A DNA stretch of 64,000 bases, taken from NCBI RefSeq assembly GCF_040412085.2, contig NZ_CP115921.1, positions 930,001 to 994,000 on the forward strand. Reading direction: 5' to 3'. Positions 35,556 through 44,326 of this stretch are shown here, piece after piece. Numbering within the stretch: position 1 is the first letter of the stretch; every line of letters begins with the position of its first letter. The notes under the pieces were generated by a model. It saw only the letters and a program-made list of their open reading frames with translations. It did no database searches and was not told the DNA's origin. The position numbers and the translations under genes are program-made. The DNA comes from Vibrio sp. CB1-14 (GTDB taxonomy: Bacteria > Pseudomonadota > Gammaproteobacteria > Enterobacterales > Vibrionaceae).

Positions 35556-36215
35556 TTAAGAGCTATGCCAACGATTTCCATAAGCAGATGAGTAGTCTGG
35601 TGTGTCGATACACTCAGCAAGATCGTCGCATGGTTCAAGCGGACCGACGACAGTCCGGTACGGAAGCACGCCAGCCCAAACTGGGATATCTAGGTCGGCT
35701 TTGTCGTCATTGACACCATGGCAGCCGACTTTGACTGATGCCTCATTGAGTTCGATAGCCAGCAGTTCGGTCGCTGCCAACTCTTTGTGATTGCTCAGCC
35801 GGATTTGCTCGGTTCTTCCTGGGGCAATATGCTCGATAAAGTGATTCAAAAGCCGATCTTTGTCTTGATTGTTATCGACGGTGACAAATTCACCGAACAC
35901 GACGGCACTTCGATAGTGAGCACTGTGATGAAAAGCGGAACGTGCTAATACCCATCCATCAAACAGTGTAAAAGTAAGGCAGGTCTTCTGTCCTGACTTT
36001 AGCACTCGTAACAGGCGGCTGTTCTTAGCACCGTGTATATACACCTTGTTCTCGACTCGCCAAGCCAGCATGGGAATGATGATTGGCCCATTGGTATCGT
36101 TTATAGCGATATGTGCGATGAGTGCTTCGTCGATAATATCGTAAAGTGCTTGGGTCTCTAATACGGCCTTGTGAGTCCCTTTTTTGATTTGTGTTCGCTC
36201 TGTTTGTGACAGCAT
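35556..36215 (-). CDS. Pyridoxamine 5'-phosphate oxidase-like flavin-binding protein
   Basis: A 219-residue split-barrel flavin-nucleotide-binding protein. Visible segments are HIAINDTNGPIIIPMLAWRV, YIHGAKNSRLLRVLKSGQ and RSAFHHSAHYRSAVVFGEF, which match the PNPOx-like DUF group often paired with MocR regulators. It is divergent from the MocR/PdxR-type gene with 91 bp between, so it is its probable target. Flavin binding is expected; the reaction is unknown. It starts at the ATG at 36215 with AAGGAGG just upstream. Confidence 0.83.
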   Translation of the reverse strand: MLSQTERTQIKKGTHKAVLETQALYDIIDEALIAHIAINDTNGPIIIPMLAWRVENKVYIHGAKNSRLLRVLKSGQKTCLTFTLFDGWVLARSAFHHSAHYRSAVVFGEFVTVDNNQDKDRLLNHFIEHIAPGRTEQIRLSNHKELAATELLAIELNEASVKVGCHGVNDDKADLDIPVWAGVLPYRTVVGPLEPCDDLAECIDTPDYSSAYGNRWHSS

Positions 36216-36306
36216 GGCATGACCTCCTTATTCATCTGTTGCAGCTAGATTAGGAAAGTTTTGGTACTCTGTTTAGATCCAAAATATTAAAAATGGTGGA
36301 TCCAGT

Positions 36307-37755
36307 TTGAGCGTAATCGATTCGAGTGACCTCTCTATTGACCTTGAAGCTATAGCATCTGGCAAAGTGACTTTGCAGCAGGTTCTGTTTCAGCAGATCC
36401 GTACGCGCATTCTTAAAGGATTTTGGCCATCGAGTGCCAAGCTCCCTTCCACGCGATTGCTGGCATCTCAGCTTAAGATCAGTCGAAATACAGTGATACA
36501 GACTTATGAGCAGCTGGTTGCTGAGGGTTACTTGAATGCCAAAGCAAACAGTGGATTCTATGTGGCACTGTCATTGCCGGAGCAATACATGGCATCAGAT
36601 CAGGTGCAGGTGACAGCAGAACGTGGAACGGATGATACGCCAAATAATGGATTTTTTGCCCCAGGTGTTGCTGAGTTTTCAGCCTTTCCTATGACGGCTT
36701 GGAGTCGATTACTGCAGCGTCACAGTAACCGTAGTACATTGCTTGGGAACCAAGATTTACAGGGATTGGTGAGCTTGCGAGAGGCACTTCATCGATACCT
36801 TACTAGTAGTCGTAGCGTGGTTTGTAATCCGGATCAGATCATAGTGACCTCAGGTGCTCAACAGTCGATTGCTATCGCGTTGCTCGCCACTCAGAAGCTC
36901 AAACCTCATCAACGTTTTTTGGTGGAGCTTCCTGGTTACCGTCAAGTGGTGAAAGTGCTGGATACCTTTGCAGTGGATTACGATTTTGTCGATGTAGATG
37001 CTAGAACAGGGGTGGACATTCAGCGCATAGTGAACAGTGAATCGAGCGGCATTTATCTTACGCCGAGCAATCAATATCCCATGGGTTGCTCGATTCAAAC
37101 TGAGCAACGTTTGCAATTGATTGAGTGGGCTCAGCAGAATCAGTCATGGATCATTGAAGATGATTATGACAGTGAGTTTCAGTTTGATAGTCGCCCGTTC
37201 CGTAGTATGCAAGGCCTAGCTGCAGAGAGCGGCAACGCGGATAAAATGATCTACATTGGTTCGATGAGTAAGGTGATGTTTAACTCTTTGCGGATAGGTT
37301 ACATGGTCGTTCCTCCTCATCTAGTACCGCTTTGTTTAGAAATTAAAGATGCATTATCAGGCGACACACCCGCACTGGTGCAAGCGGCGTTGGCTGACTT
37401 TATTGATGAAGGCGGGCTACTTAGACATATCCGCAAGATGCGTCGACTCTATGAGCAAAAGTACCGAGTCATGAAGCAGTGTATACAAGATGCATTTGGC
37501 CAAGACTGGCGATTGGTTTCACAAGGGGCAGGGCTGCACGCCACTATTCAATGGCAAAGTTCTGTTGATGAAATAACACTGTCTGAAATGGCACAAGAGG
37601 TGGGTATGGTGGTGAGACCTATGCAGTTTTATCAACCGTTAGCGAAGCCGCGTAATTATGGCTCCATTGTTCTCGGTTTTGGTAACGCCCCAATAGAGGC
37701 GATACCAGATAAAGTGAAGGTGTTAGCTGAGCTCTACTATTCCTTGGTTGAGTAA
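36307..37755 (+). CDS. MocR/PdxR-type GntR-aminotransferase regulator
   Basis: A 482-residue fusion. Residues 25-90 form a GntR winged helix (KLPSTRLLASQLKISRNTVI). The rest is a PLP fold-type-I aminotransferase-like domain with the pyridoxal lysine in MIYIGSMSKVMFNSLRIGY and the Asp/Tyr region IIEDDYDSEFQFD. This is the MocR class, which senses PLP or amino compounds. The start is TTG at 36307 with GGTGGA upstream. The divergent flavin-binding gene is the likely target. GATCCA occurs twice in the shared promoter (near 36277 and 36299), a possible direct-repeat operator. Confidence 0.9.
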   Translation: MSVIDSSDLSIDLEAIASGKVTLQQVLFQQIRTRILKGFWPSSAKLPSTRLLASQLKISRNTVIQTYEQLVAEGYLNAKANSGFYVALSLPEQYMASDQVQVTAERGTDDTPNNGFFAPGVAEFSAFPMTAWSRLLQRHSNRSTLLGNQDLQGLVSLREALHRYLTSSRSVVCNPDQIIVTSGAQQSIAIALLATQKLKPHQRFLVELPGYRQVVKVLDTFAVDYDFVDVDARTGVDIQRIVNSESSGIYLTPSNQYPMGCSIQTEQRLQLIEWAQQNQSWIIEDDYDSEFQFDSRPFRSMQGLAAESGNADKMIYIGSMSKVMFNSLRIGYMVVPPHLVPLCLEIKDALSGDTPALVQAALADFIDEGGLLRHIRKMRRLYEQKYRVMKQCIQDAFGQDWRLVSQGAGLHATIQWQSSVDEITLSEMAQEVGMVVRPMQFYQPLAKPRNYGSIVLGFGNAPIEAIPDKVKVLAELYYSLVE

Positions 37756-37776
37756 CGGGCTTGTGGTTACTCAACC
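37746..37776. terminator. Strong hairpin between convergent genes
   Basis: Perfect 11-bp stem GGTTGAGTAAC/GTTACTCAACC with a 9-nt loop, overlapping the stop codon of the MocR gene. There is no clear T-run on either strand, so termination is likely but not certain. Confidence 0.5.
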
Positions 37777-37798
37777 AAACTGCGGTATGAGCTCAAGA

Positions 37799-38338
37799 CT
37801 ACTTGATGAGTTTAAGAAGGGATTTAAACTGGTCACCCCGCGCGACTCTTTGTAGTTCAAACAGTGCCATCTCTGTCGAGGTGAGAATTGCACCCTCTTG
37901 AGTTAAGCGCTTGAGGGCAAGTTTTTTGTTCGCAGGCGTTCTGGAGGAGACAGCATCAGTAACAAGATGTACTTCATAGCCCGCTTCAATCAGTTCACAG
38001 GCGGTTTGATGCACACAAATATGGGCTTCGATGCCGACCAATAGCACTTGTTTTCGGTTGTGATTCTCGGTGGCAGTGCGCACGGCTTCTTCTCCCCAAG
38101 CACTGAATACCTCTTTTGCAATTGGTCGCTGGTGCGTAAGCTCTAGGCTGATTTCGTCAATCGTCGCACCGAGCTTATCCGGAATTTGTTCAACCCACAC
38201 GATTGGCAGCTCCATGAGCTTAGCCGCCTTGGTTAGCGTGTTGAGGTTACTAAATAGTGTCTCTTTGTCGTGCATTAACTGAGCCAGCTTTCCTTGCACG
38301 TCGATGATCATTAGCTGGGTGTTATTCTGGTCTAGCAT
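37799..38338 (-). CDS. Cysteine hydrolase (isochorismatase family)
   Basis: A 179-residue product. The segments QLMIIDVQGKLAQLM (catalytic Asp) and VLLVGIEAHICVHQTACELIEAGYEVHLVTDAVSSR (catalytic Cys in HICV, preceded by the cis-peptide region GIEA) identify the isochorismatase-like cysteine hydrolases, closest in style to YcaC. The substrate is unknown. AGGAGG lies 5 nt before the ATG and is located in the 3' end of a decayed LysR gene. The pair was therefore probably an operon before the regulator decayed. Confidence 0.87.
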   Translation of the reverse strand: MLDQNNTQLMIIDVQGKLAQLMHDKETLFSNLNTLTKAAKLMELPIVWVEQIPDKLGATIDEISLELTHQRPIAKEVFSAWGEEAVRTATENHNRKQVLLVGIEAHICVHQTACELIEAGYEVHLVTDAVSSRTPANKKLALKRLTQEGAILTSTEMALFELQRVARGDQFKSLLKLIK

Positions 38339-38519
38339 TTAGTCCTCCTGATCTAATATTTGTTCGATAAACCAAGTGCCTGCGGTGCCAAGCCCACAGC
38401 GCCACGATAAATCGACGGGCCATACTAACGAACCATCATAGCGACCCACGTTTAGCTTAGTAGCTAGACCATGGTCGATAAAAGGTTACGAGCGCTTCGG
38501 TGGGTAAACCGCCAAACAT
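38339..38519 (-). pseudogene. Remnant of a LysR-family regulator (C-terminus only)
   Basis: The minus strand between the cysteine hydrolase and 38519 reads LysR C-terminal sequence. First comes MFGGLPTEALVTFY; then, after a one- or two-base frame change near 38470, DHGLATKLNVGRYDGSLVWP, and further on GTAGTWFIEQILDQED followed by TAA at 38339. GTAGxWFIEQ is a typical LysR C-terminal ending. No N-terminal helix-turn-helix exists upstream, where stops appear. I therefore read this as a truncated, frameshifted remnant whose end still supplies the hydrolase ribosome site. Confidence 0.6.
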
Positions 38520-38646
38520 AGTTTATTGAATGATAGGTTAAATTTTGGAAAGTGTAGCTATTCTTTGATTTTGCGGTATCAAGTGTTTACATTGTAAATC
38601 AATGCAGTTCAACATCTGTCGAACTGCGTTGGTATGGAGCTAGTGA

Positions 38647-39763
38647 TTAGCCGTGTGGCTGCTCAACTTCTTTCGCATAGTTGACGATTTGTTTGTCTGA
38701 ATTCGGCTTGTACATGCGCAGGATACCGGTCCAGCCTTTTTCCACATCGATATTGTTGATCGCTTGTTCACCACAATTAAAGTTCACCGTATAAGTGCCA
38801 TCTTTATTCGCCTTGAGCTCATCTTTTCGGCTCGATAAAGCAAACTCTTCAGTGTGCACATACGCATCAGAACCATAGGTTGTGATAGAGAAGAACCCAT
38901 TTTTTACCCAGTGGTGGTGCGTCAAAGTTCATAGTTTGACACTCGCCAGAGCGGTCCTGTGCTAATAGAACTTTGTAGTAGGCATGTTCACTCGGTAATC
39001 CGCCAAAACCCATTGAAGTCAAACCGAGAGCATGGAACTGCTCGACCTTACGTGGCTCAAGGTGTTGCTCAGGTTTTAGCGTTTTGCCATCGGGTGCGCC
39101 CATTGCTTTGGTAAAGTCTAGTTGCAGCACGTTTGCTTCAAGCGCTAAGCGTACCTTCTCTCGATCAAACTGATCGAAGCCTTTTGGTATGTACTGCTCA
39201 GAAGAAGAAGCTGTGCCTTTGAGCATATCTTGCTTGCGATTGCCTTCTTGAATGTCGGCGGGTGCGTTGGATGCGACTTGAGTGCGTGCAATAACCCAAA
39301 CGTGCTGACCTGAAGAGAGCATGTCAGGAGTAATGGTCACCTTGTTTTGACCTTTGGCAGCGTATAGTACCGCTACGGTTCGGTGCTGTTCATCAATGAC
39401 TTGGAGCGCCTGATAACTGTCTAGAATAGGCAGCTCGAACGTTACGCCGCCTTTGGTGTCCCATATTGACTTTGAATAGAGAGTGTCGCGGTTTTGTCTA
39501 ACTACCGTTTGTGTCTCCATTGTCAGAAGTTGTCGATCATGCGTGAAGTGGTTGATACCAGACTTCGCTTGCTGTTCGAAGAAATATTTGTCTGACTCCG
39601 CGGCAATGAAATTGTCTTTGGTGACATTTGTGTTGCCGCCATTCTCGATTTGAAGTGCGGTTGGTTGCCCTTTCTTAGGCAAGTGATCACCAAGATCATG
39701 TGCCAAGGTTGTTGTTGCAAATAGAGAAGCAGTAATCGTTGCCAAAATAGTAAGTTTTTTCAT
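38647..39763 (-). pseudogene. DUF1254/DUF1214 secreted protein, frameshifted
   Basis: The first part (39763 to about 38905) encodes a signal peptide (MKKLTILATITASLFATTTLAHD) and DUF1254, including RDTLYSKSIWDTKGGVTFEL. The frame then runs out at a run of six A (38900-38905 on the minus strand). Homology continues in another frame as KNGFFSITTYGSDAYVHTEEF through VEKGWTGILRMYKPN, the DUF1214 part, ending at 38647. Deleting one base in the run restores a single frame of about 370 residues. It is a true pseudogene, a phase-variable gene or a sequencing error. Confidence 0.8.
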
Positions 39764-40026
39764 CTCAGATAGCCTTAATTCAAGTTTGAAGTGCTTGCAG
39801 CTCAAGCAGGGTGTCGACTTCATTCCTTGGGTCTGTGGCTATAGTAGGACGTCGTGATTATATTTTGAAATCATGAATTGTTATTACTGATATGCGTTAG
39901 GTGAATACCAGGAGGCCGTCTAGTGAGTAATGTTAAGAGCCTGAGGAAGGGAGGAAGAGTTGCAGATTTTGGTCTAGAGTTTTAACACCAATCGAAATCA
40001 ACGGTCATACACAACAAGGAAGTAAA

Positions 40027-40461
40027 ATGAAGTCGTTACAGCAATGGTTAGATGCATACGGAGAAAGTCATCAGAACAGTATCAACAGAAAAATACATAA
40101 AGTTGCCGTACCCGGTATCTATTTATCTATCGTTGGACTCATATGGTGCATTCCTCATTTATCCCTAGGTAGTGTTTCCATTAACTGGGTTTGGCTCGTG
40201 ATGCTTCCAGTGATGTTTTTTTACTTTAGGTTGTCGCGCTCGGTGTTTATTCAAATGCTGCTGTTTACTCTAGCTTGCTTAGCCGTAATCACATTTGCCG
40301 ATATGTTTGGCGTATCGATTCTCAGCTTGTCGATAGGCTTGTTTGTGGTGCTGTGGATCATGCAATTCGTTGGGCACAAAATTGAGGGAAAAAAGCCTTC
40401 TTTTTTCGATGACATCCAATTCCTTCTCATTGGCCCTATTTGGGTCTTCAGGCAAAAATAA
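40027..40461 (+). CDS. Mpo1/DUF962-like membrane protein
   Basis: A 144-residue protein with four membrane helices. The conserved YGESHQNSINRKIHKVAVPG at the N-terminus and QFVGHKIEGKKPSFFDDIQF at the C-terminus are the two His-containing blocks of the DUF962/Mpo1 family. Yeast Mpo1 is an Fe(II) dioxygenase that alpha-oxidises 2-hydroxy fatty acids. The same chemistry is inferred here. The ATG at 40027 follows AAGGAAGTAAA. It is a single-gene unit ending at a bidirectional hairpin shared with nhaD. Confidence 0.87.
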   Translation: MKSLQQWLDAYGESHQNSINRKIHKVAVPGIYLSIVGLIWCIPHLSLGSVSINWVWLVMLPVMFFYFRLSRSVFIQMLLFTLACLAVITFADMFGVSILSLSIGLFVVLWIMQFVGHKIEGKKPSFFDDIQFLLIGPIWVFRQK

Positions 40462-40481
40462 GCCCCTTCAGTTAGGGGCTT
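40454..40481 (-). terminator. Bidirectional terminator between Mpo1-like gene and nhaD
   Basis: Stem AAGCCCC/GGGGCTT (40460-40466 with 40475-40481). On the minus strand it is followed by a T-rich tract (ATTTTTG), strong for nhaD. On the plus strand the tract is weaker. Confidence 0.8.
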
Positions 40482-40518
40482 AAGTGTTGTTATTAGACAT
40501 CTTATTCACGAATGGTGG

Positions 40519-41961
40519 CTAGAATAAGCTGCCATTCATTGAAAGGTGGACAAAGATACTAGCGGCATAACCAATGGCGATCACCGGCATCCATTTGAGA
40601 TGGCCGAAGAAGGTGTATTTACCATGCGCAGCCCCCATAAGTGCCACACCTGCGGCTGAACCAACAGACAGCAAACTGCCCCCAACACCTGCGGTAAGCG
40701 TGACCAATAACCAGTTACCCATAGAGAGTTCTGGATTCATGGTAAGTACGGCAAACATCACTGGGATGTTGTCGACGATAGCAGACAAAATACCCACCAT
40801 CACATTGGCCCAAATAGGATCCCATTGGGTGTACATGATCTCCGAGACGACGCTTAAATAGCCCAGTAGGCTTAGGCCGCCTACACACATCACTACCCCG
40901 TAGAAGAACAGTAAAGTATCCCATTCTGCGTGGGAGACACGCCTAAATACGTCGAATGGCACGATTGAGCCGAGGCGTTTAAGCGCCGTTTCGTCGTTAT
41001 TGGCAATAGCGACAGCTTTTTTCTTCGCGATAGAGCGAGGAAGCGTTTTGCGAAGGAAGAAACCAAAGAATTGCAAATAGGCAAGCCCCATCATCATCCC
41101 CATCACGGGAGGGAAGTGGAAGACTGCGTGGAACGCTACAGCGGTTGCAATGGTTAGGATAAACAGACCAACAATCCGAAACGCGCCGCGCTTGAGCTCG
41201 ACATGAGCATGTACGGCATCGGGTTGGGTTTTAGGGACAAACAGCGACATGATTAGCGCAGGCACAATGTAGTTCACCACGGAAGGCACAAACAGTGGCA
41301 TGAACTCAGAGAATGACACATGACCCGCTTGCCAGACCATTAAAGTGGTGATGTCACCGAAAGGACTGAATGCCCCGCCGGCGTTCGCTGCCATAACGAT
41401 GTTAATACAGGCAATGTTGACAAACTTAAGGTTGCTGCCGCCCACTTTAAGTACCACAGCGCACATCAAAAGTGCGGTGGTGAGGTTGTCGGCAATCGGC
41501 GAAATGAAGAAAGACAGAATACCGGTTAGCCAAAATAGCGTGCGAAAATCAAACCCTTTGCCCACCATCCAAGACTGCAACGCATCGAACAGACGCCGCT
41601 CTTCCATCGCCGATATATAGGTCATGGCGACAAGCAGAAACAGTAGCAACTCAGCGTATTCCAGCAGGTTGTGCTCCAGAGCGGATTTGGCGATTTCGAG
41701 CTGGCCAATGTCTTTGTAGACGAAGCCAATGAGTATCCAAATCAAACCTGCGGCGAGCAGGACAGGCTTGGATTTTCTCAGTTTTAGGTATTCCTCCATC
41801 ATCACTAAGGTGTAGGCGATGCCAAAAATCAATAACGATGCATAACCGACGGTAGATTGAGTGAAATTAAACGCATCAGACGATGCACTGGGAGAAGCGA
41901 AACTAGAGGTGGCAAATAAAAGGGGGAGTAAAAAGGTTGGCCACCGACTTATTTTCTTCAT
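40519..41961 (-). CDS. nhaD: Na+/H+ antiporter NhaD
   Basis: Inner-membrane antiporter that expels Na+ (and Li+) in exchange for H+, typical of marine Vibrio. The 480-residue product has about 12-13 helices. Conserved blocks include LTGILSFFISPIADNLTTALLM, NAGGAFSPFGDITTLMVWQAG and VDNIPVMFAVL, which contain polar residues in helices that bind cations in this family. It starts at the ATG at 41961, with AAGGA 7 nt upstream; a TTG five codons earlier is less likely. The N-terminus could be a cleaved signal or first helix. Confidence 0.92.
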   Translation of the reverse strand: MKKISRWPTFLLPLLFATSSFASPSASSDAFNFTQSTVGYASLLIFGIAYTLVMMEEYLKLRKSKPVLLAAGLIWILIGFVYKDIGQLEIAKSALEHNLLEYAELLLFLLVAMTYISAMEERRLFDALQSWMVGKGFDFRTLFWLTGILSFFISPIADNLTTALLMCAVVLKVGGSNLKFVNIACINIVMAANAGGAFSPFGDITTLMVWQAGHVSFSEFMPLFVPSVVNYIVPALIMSLFVPKTQPDAVHAHVELKRGAFRIVGLFILTIATAVAFHAVFHFPPVMGMMMGLAYLQFFGFFLRKTLPRSIAKKKAVAIANNDETALKRLGSIVPFDVFRRVSHAEWDTLLFFYGVVMCVGGLSLLGYLSVVSEIMYTQWDPIWANVMVGILSAIVDNIPVMFAVLTMNPELSMGNWLLVTLTAGVGGSLLSVGSAAGVALMGAAHGKYTFFGHLKWMPVIAIGYAASIFVHLSMNGSLF

Positions 41962-42206
41962 GTTTTGATCCTTCAAAAGCTTAGATGAAATCAGGCGCTA
42001 ACAAATGCGATACGGTATTTTAATGGTTTTTCAACAATTGCGTTGTGAGCTGACGCAGATCTGCTCAACTGATGTGGCCATTTTTTTGTGCGTCGCTTCG
42101 CTGAATTTTCTTCATAACGCCAAGTTTTGACTTAAGTTAATTAACGCCTAGGCTAAATAGTGAGCAGATATCAAGCTGAGTGATTGACAGGACGTCAGGA
42201 GGGAGC

Positions 42207-42785
42207 ATGAAAACAGGGTTCGCAATGATGGTGACTATGTTGTTATCGGGTTTACATATGTTGGTGGTTTTGCCTGTTCACGCGGCAATGGTGTGTGACA
42301 GTGGCAGTCGCTCTGAGTCAACGTTACCTATTTTGGAGAGTGAATGCCCAATCGGTAAAGGTGTGTGGGGAAAAAAAGCCCCATCGCATGAAGAGCAGTC
42401 ATTTTGGATACAGTGTGGCTTTGTTAAACCTGGCAGCTTACGCACGGCGCCTAGTCAATTACAAGACACTGTCAACCAGCCTATTTGGTTGAAGCCTGAT
42501 GTGGGCGGTGATCGCTGTTTGGTCGGGCCATATCAGTCATTCGAAAACGCCAAACAAGATCTCCTTGCTCTGCGTCTACTACCTAGTTATCGCGATGCGT
42601 TTATTCGCTCGACTACGCAGAAGCTGACCACGACAGTCCCACAAATGGTGGCGAAAAAACAGCCACCCCAGCGTCAGGACTCACACTCGTCACAACAAGT
42701 TGTGAGCGAAGTGGCCGCAGTGGCGATCACACCATATATGATTGCTGGTAAACATGGACACCAAGACTGTTTGTGCCTCTTCTGA
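42207..42785 (+). CDS. SPOR-domain secreted protein
   Basis: A 192-residue protein from the ATG at 42207, which has AGGAGGGAGC just upstream. Residues 1-27 form a signal peptide. Residues about 68-135 (SFWIQCGFVKPGSLRTAP and CLVGPYQSFENAKQDLLALR) form a SPOR peptidoglycan-binding domain, which usually recruits proteins to denuded glycan at the division site. The tail after the SPOR domain is low-complexity, then ITPYMIAGKHGHQDCLCLF ends abruptly. It may be a truncated form of longer Vibrio SPOR proteins. It is convergent with the nuclease-like gene. Confidence 0.72.
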   Translation: MKTGFAMMVTMLLSGLHMLVVLPVHAAMVCDSGSRSESTLPILESECPIGKGVWGKKAPSHEEQSFWIQCGFVKPGSLRTAPSQLQDTVNQPIWLKPDVGGDRCLVGPYQSFENAKQDLLALRLLPSYRDAFIRSTTQKLTTTVPQMVAKKQPPQRQDSHSSQQVVSEVAAVAITPYMIAGKHGHQDCLCLF

Positions 42786-42799
42786 CAATAAAGCGGTGA

Positions 42800-43672
42800 C
42801 TAATAGGCTTTAATTCCAAAGGGTTTGAGTTTTTTTGGCAAAATGCTGTCCAGTTGCTCAATCTCTTCCGGAAAGACTTCAATCAGTGGTAAATCATGCT
42901 GCTGATATAAAGTGCGAGTTACCTCTACCATTTTACTCTCAATTGGCCCTGAATCTGAGCCCCAATATTGAAGATACACTTTACCTGTGGGTAGATAGAA
43001 ATCGCTGACCACGTCTTGCTCAATGGGCAATTGCCTCTGGTAAGCGTGAACGACCCCTGCCATGTACAACCAGTTATCGATCAGTAACTCGCCTTTAGAC
43101 TGGACATAGTGGCCATCGAGCGTGCGATGCTTTGCTGTAAACTTTTGGCGGAAGCTTGAAAACGACTTTTCGGTTGAATGGGCTTCTGCATCTGCGCCTT
43201 TAAACTCTAAAACACTCTGCTTAAGTCTGTGGTTTCTCAGCACACTTGGGTGCCAGACTACAAACTTATTATGGTTGGCTTTATCGGTGCGAGCTTGGGC
43301 GCCAGCACGTACACCTTGTAGCGTGGCTATCCATTCAGTGTCTTGACGTTGCAACCAGCCAAGCTCACTGAGTAGAAGATTGATTTTCTTGGCCGCTAGA
43401 CCTAGACGTTCACCAAGTTGTGTTGCGGTTAGGTGCTTGTCGCTGCGGAGTGTGTCATCTAACACTAAGTTGGTTGGCCAGACAATAAAGCGACCATATT
43501 TTTCGCTCTCAACGTAATCCCCACCAAATCGAGCGCCGACATCGGTGAGTATCCACTGTTCGTCGTGCCAGGTAATGTAGCCAAGCTGCTTTAACTCGTT
43601 AAACAGAGATTTTGGCTCGATTTGACGCTGTTTCGCCAGCGCTGATGTTGAAAGTTTGTTGTGGCTGGTCAC
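42800..43672 (-). CDS. Protein with C-terminal restriction-endonuclease-like domain
   Basis: A 290-residue protein. The N-terminal two thirds has winged-helix-like repeats (SALAKQRQIEPKSLFNELKQLGYI and TATQLGERLGLAAKKINLLL). The C-terminal part (QSKGELLIDNWLYMAGVVHAY, then VVSDFYLPTGKVYLQYWG) looks like a PD-(D/E)XK nuclease fold. In related proteins the strand often reads VYIEYWG; here the acidic residue is Gln, so activity may be lost or shifted. The start is GTG at 43672 with TAGGAGAG upstream. It lies 14 bp after thiE in the same operon. Function is unknown. Confidence 0.6.
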   Translation of the reverse strand: MTSHNKLSTSALAKQRQIEPKSLFNELKQLGYITWHDEQWILTDVGARFGGDYVESEKYGRFIVWPTNLVLDDTLRSDKHLTATQLGERLGLAAKKINLLLSELGWLQRQDTEWIATLQGVRAGAQARTDKANHNKFVVWHPSVLRNHRLKQSVLEFKGADAEAHSTEKSFSSFRQKFTAKHRTLDGHYVQSKGELLIDNWLYMAGVVHAYQRQLPIEQDVVSDFYLPTGKVYLQYWGSDSGPIESKMVEVTRTLYQQHDLPLIEVFPEEIEQLDSILPKKLKPFGIKAY

Positions 43673-43686
43673 CTTATTTATCTCTC

Positions 43687-44319
43687 CTAATTCGATGAAG
43701 TATCCATAATGGCAAGCAGGTCTGTAGCTGCTTGTTTGGGGCTTTCCGCATGACAAATGGCCGAAACCAATGCAACACCATGTGCACCAGTCGCTGCGAC
43801 GTCTTTGAGGTTGGTGTCGTTGATGCCCCCGATCGCGACGACAGGAAGTGTCGTTTTACTTAGCGTATTGCGCAGTCCTTCCAAGCCCCAGTGGGTCTTT
43901 GTATTGGTTTTGGTCGGGGTGGCGAAAATCGCACTTAGGCCGATATAATCGATGGGAAGTGATTGAGCCTCTGCTAGTTGAGCTTCGCTTTCAATCGACA
44001 AGCCTAAAATACCTTGTGAACCAATCAGTTTTCGAGCGAGATGTGCAGGCATATCTGTTTGCCCAAGGTGCACACCATCGGCATCAACAGCAAGAGCAAC
44101 ATCAACACGGTCGTTGATGATAAGAGGGACGCCAGTACCATTTAGTACTTCTTTGACGGCTTTCGCCTTCTCAATGAAAGCACGCACATCATGATGTTTT
44201 TCACGAAGCTGAACCATGGTAACCCCGCCCGCGATGGCCTCGCGGACAACGCTAACTAATGTGGGCAAGTCTTGGTTTTCGTCGGTGACTAGATATAAGC
44301 GGTACGGATTATTTGCCAT
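43687..44319 (-). CDS. thiE: Thiamine-phosphate synthase
   Basis: Joins hydroxymethylpyrimidine diphosphate and hydroxyethylthiazole phosphate to make thiamine phosphate. A 210-residue TIM-barrel protein with YRLYLVTDEN, GGVTMVQLREKH, LIINDRVDVALAVDADGVHLGQ, the SIFATPTKTNT phosphate-binding loop and VVAIGGIND, all typical of ThiE. The ATG at 44319 (MANNPYRLYL) lies 7 bp after the thiM stop, indicating an operon; a longer frame would overlap thiM. Confidence 0.95.
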   Translation of the reverse strand: MANNPYRLYLVTDENQDLPTLVSVVREAIAGGVTMVQLREKHHDVRAFIEKAKAVKEVLNGTGVPLIINDRVDVALAVDADGVHLGQTDMPAHLARKLIGSQGILGLSIESEAQLAEAQSLPIDYIGLSAIFATPTKTNTKTHWGLEGLRNTLSKTTLPVVAIGGINDTNLKDVAATGAHGVALVSAICHAESPKQAATDLLAIMDTSSN

Positions 44320-44326
44320 GGAATGT

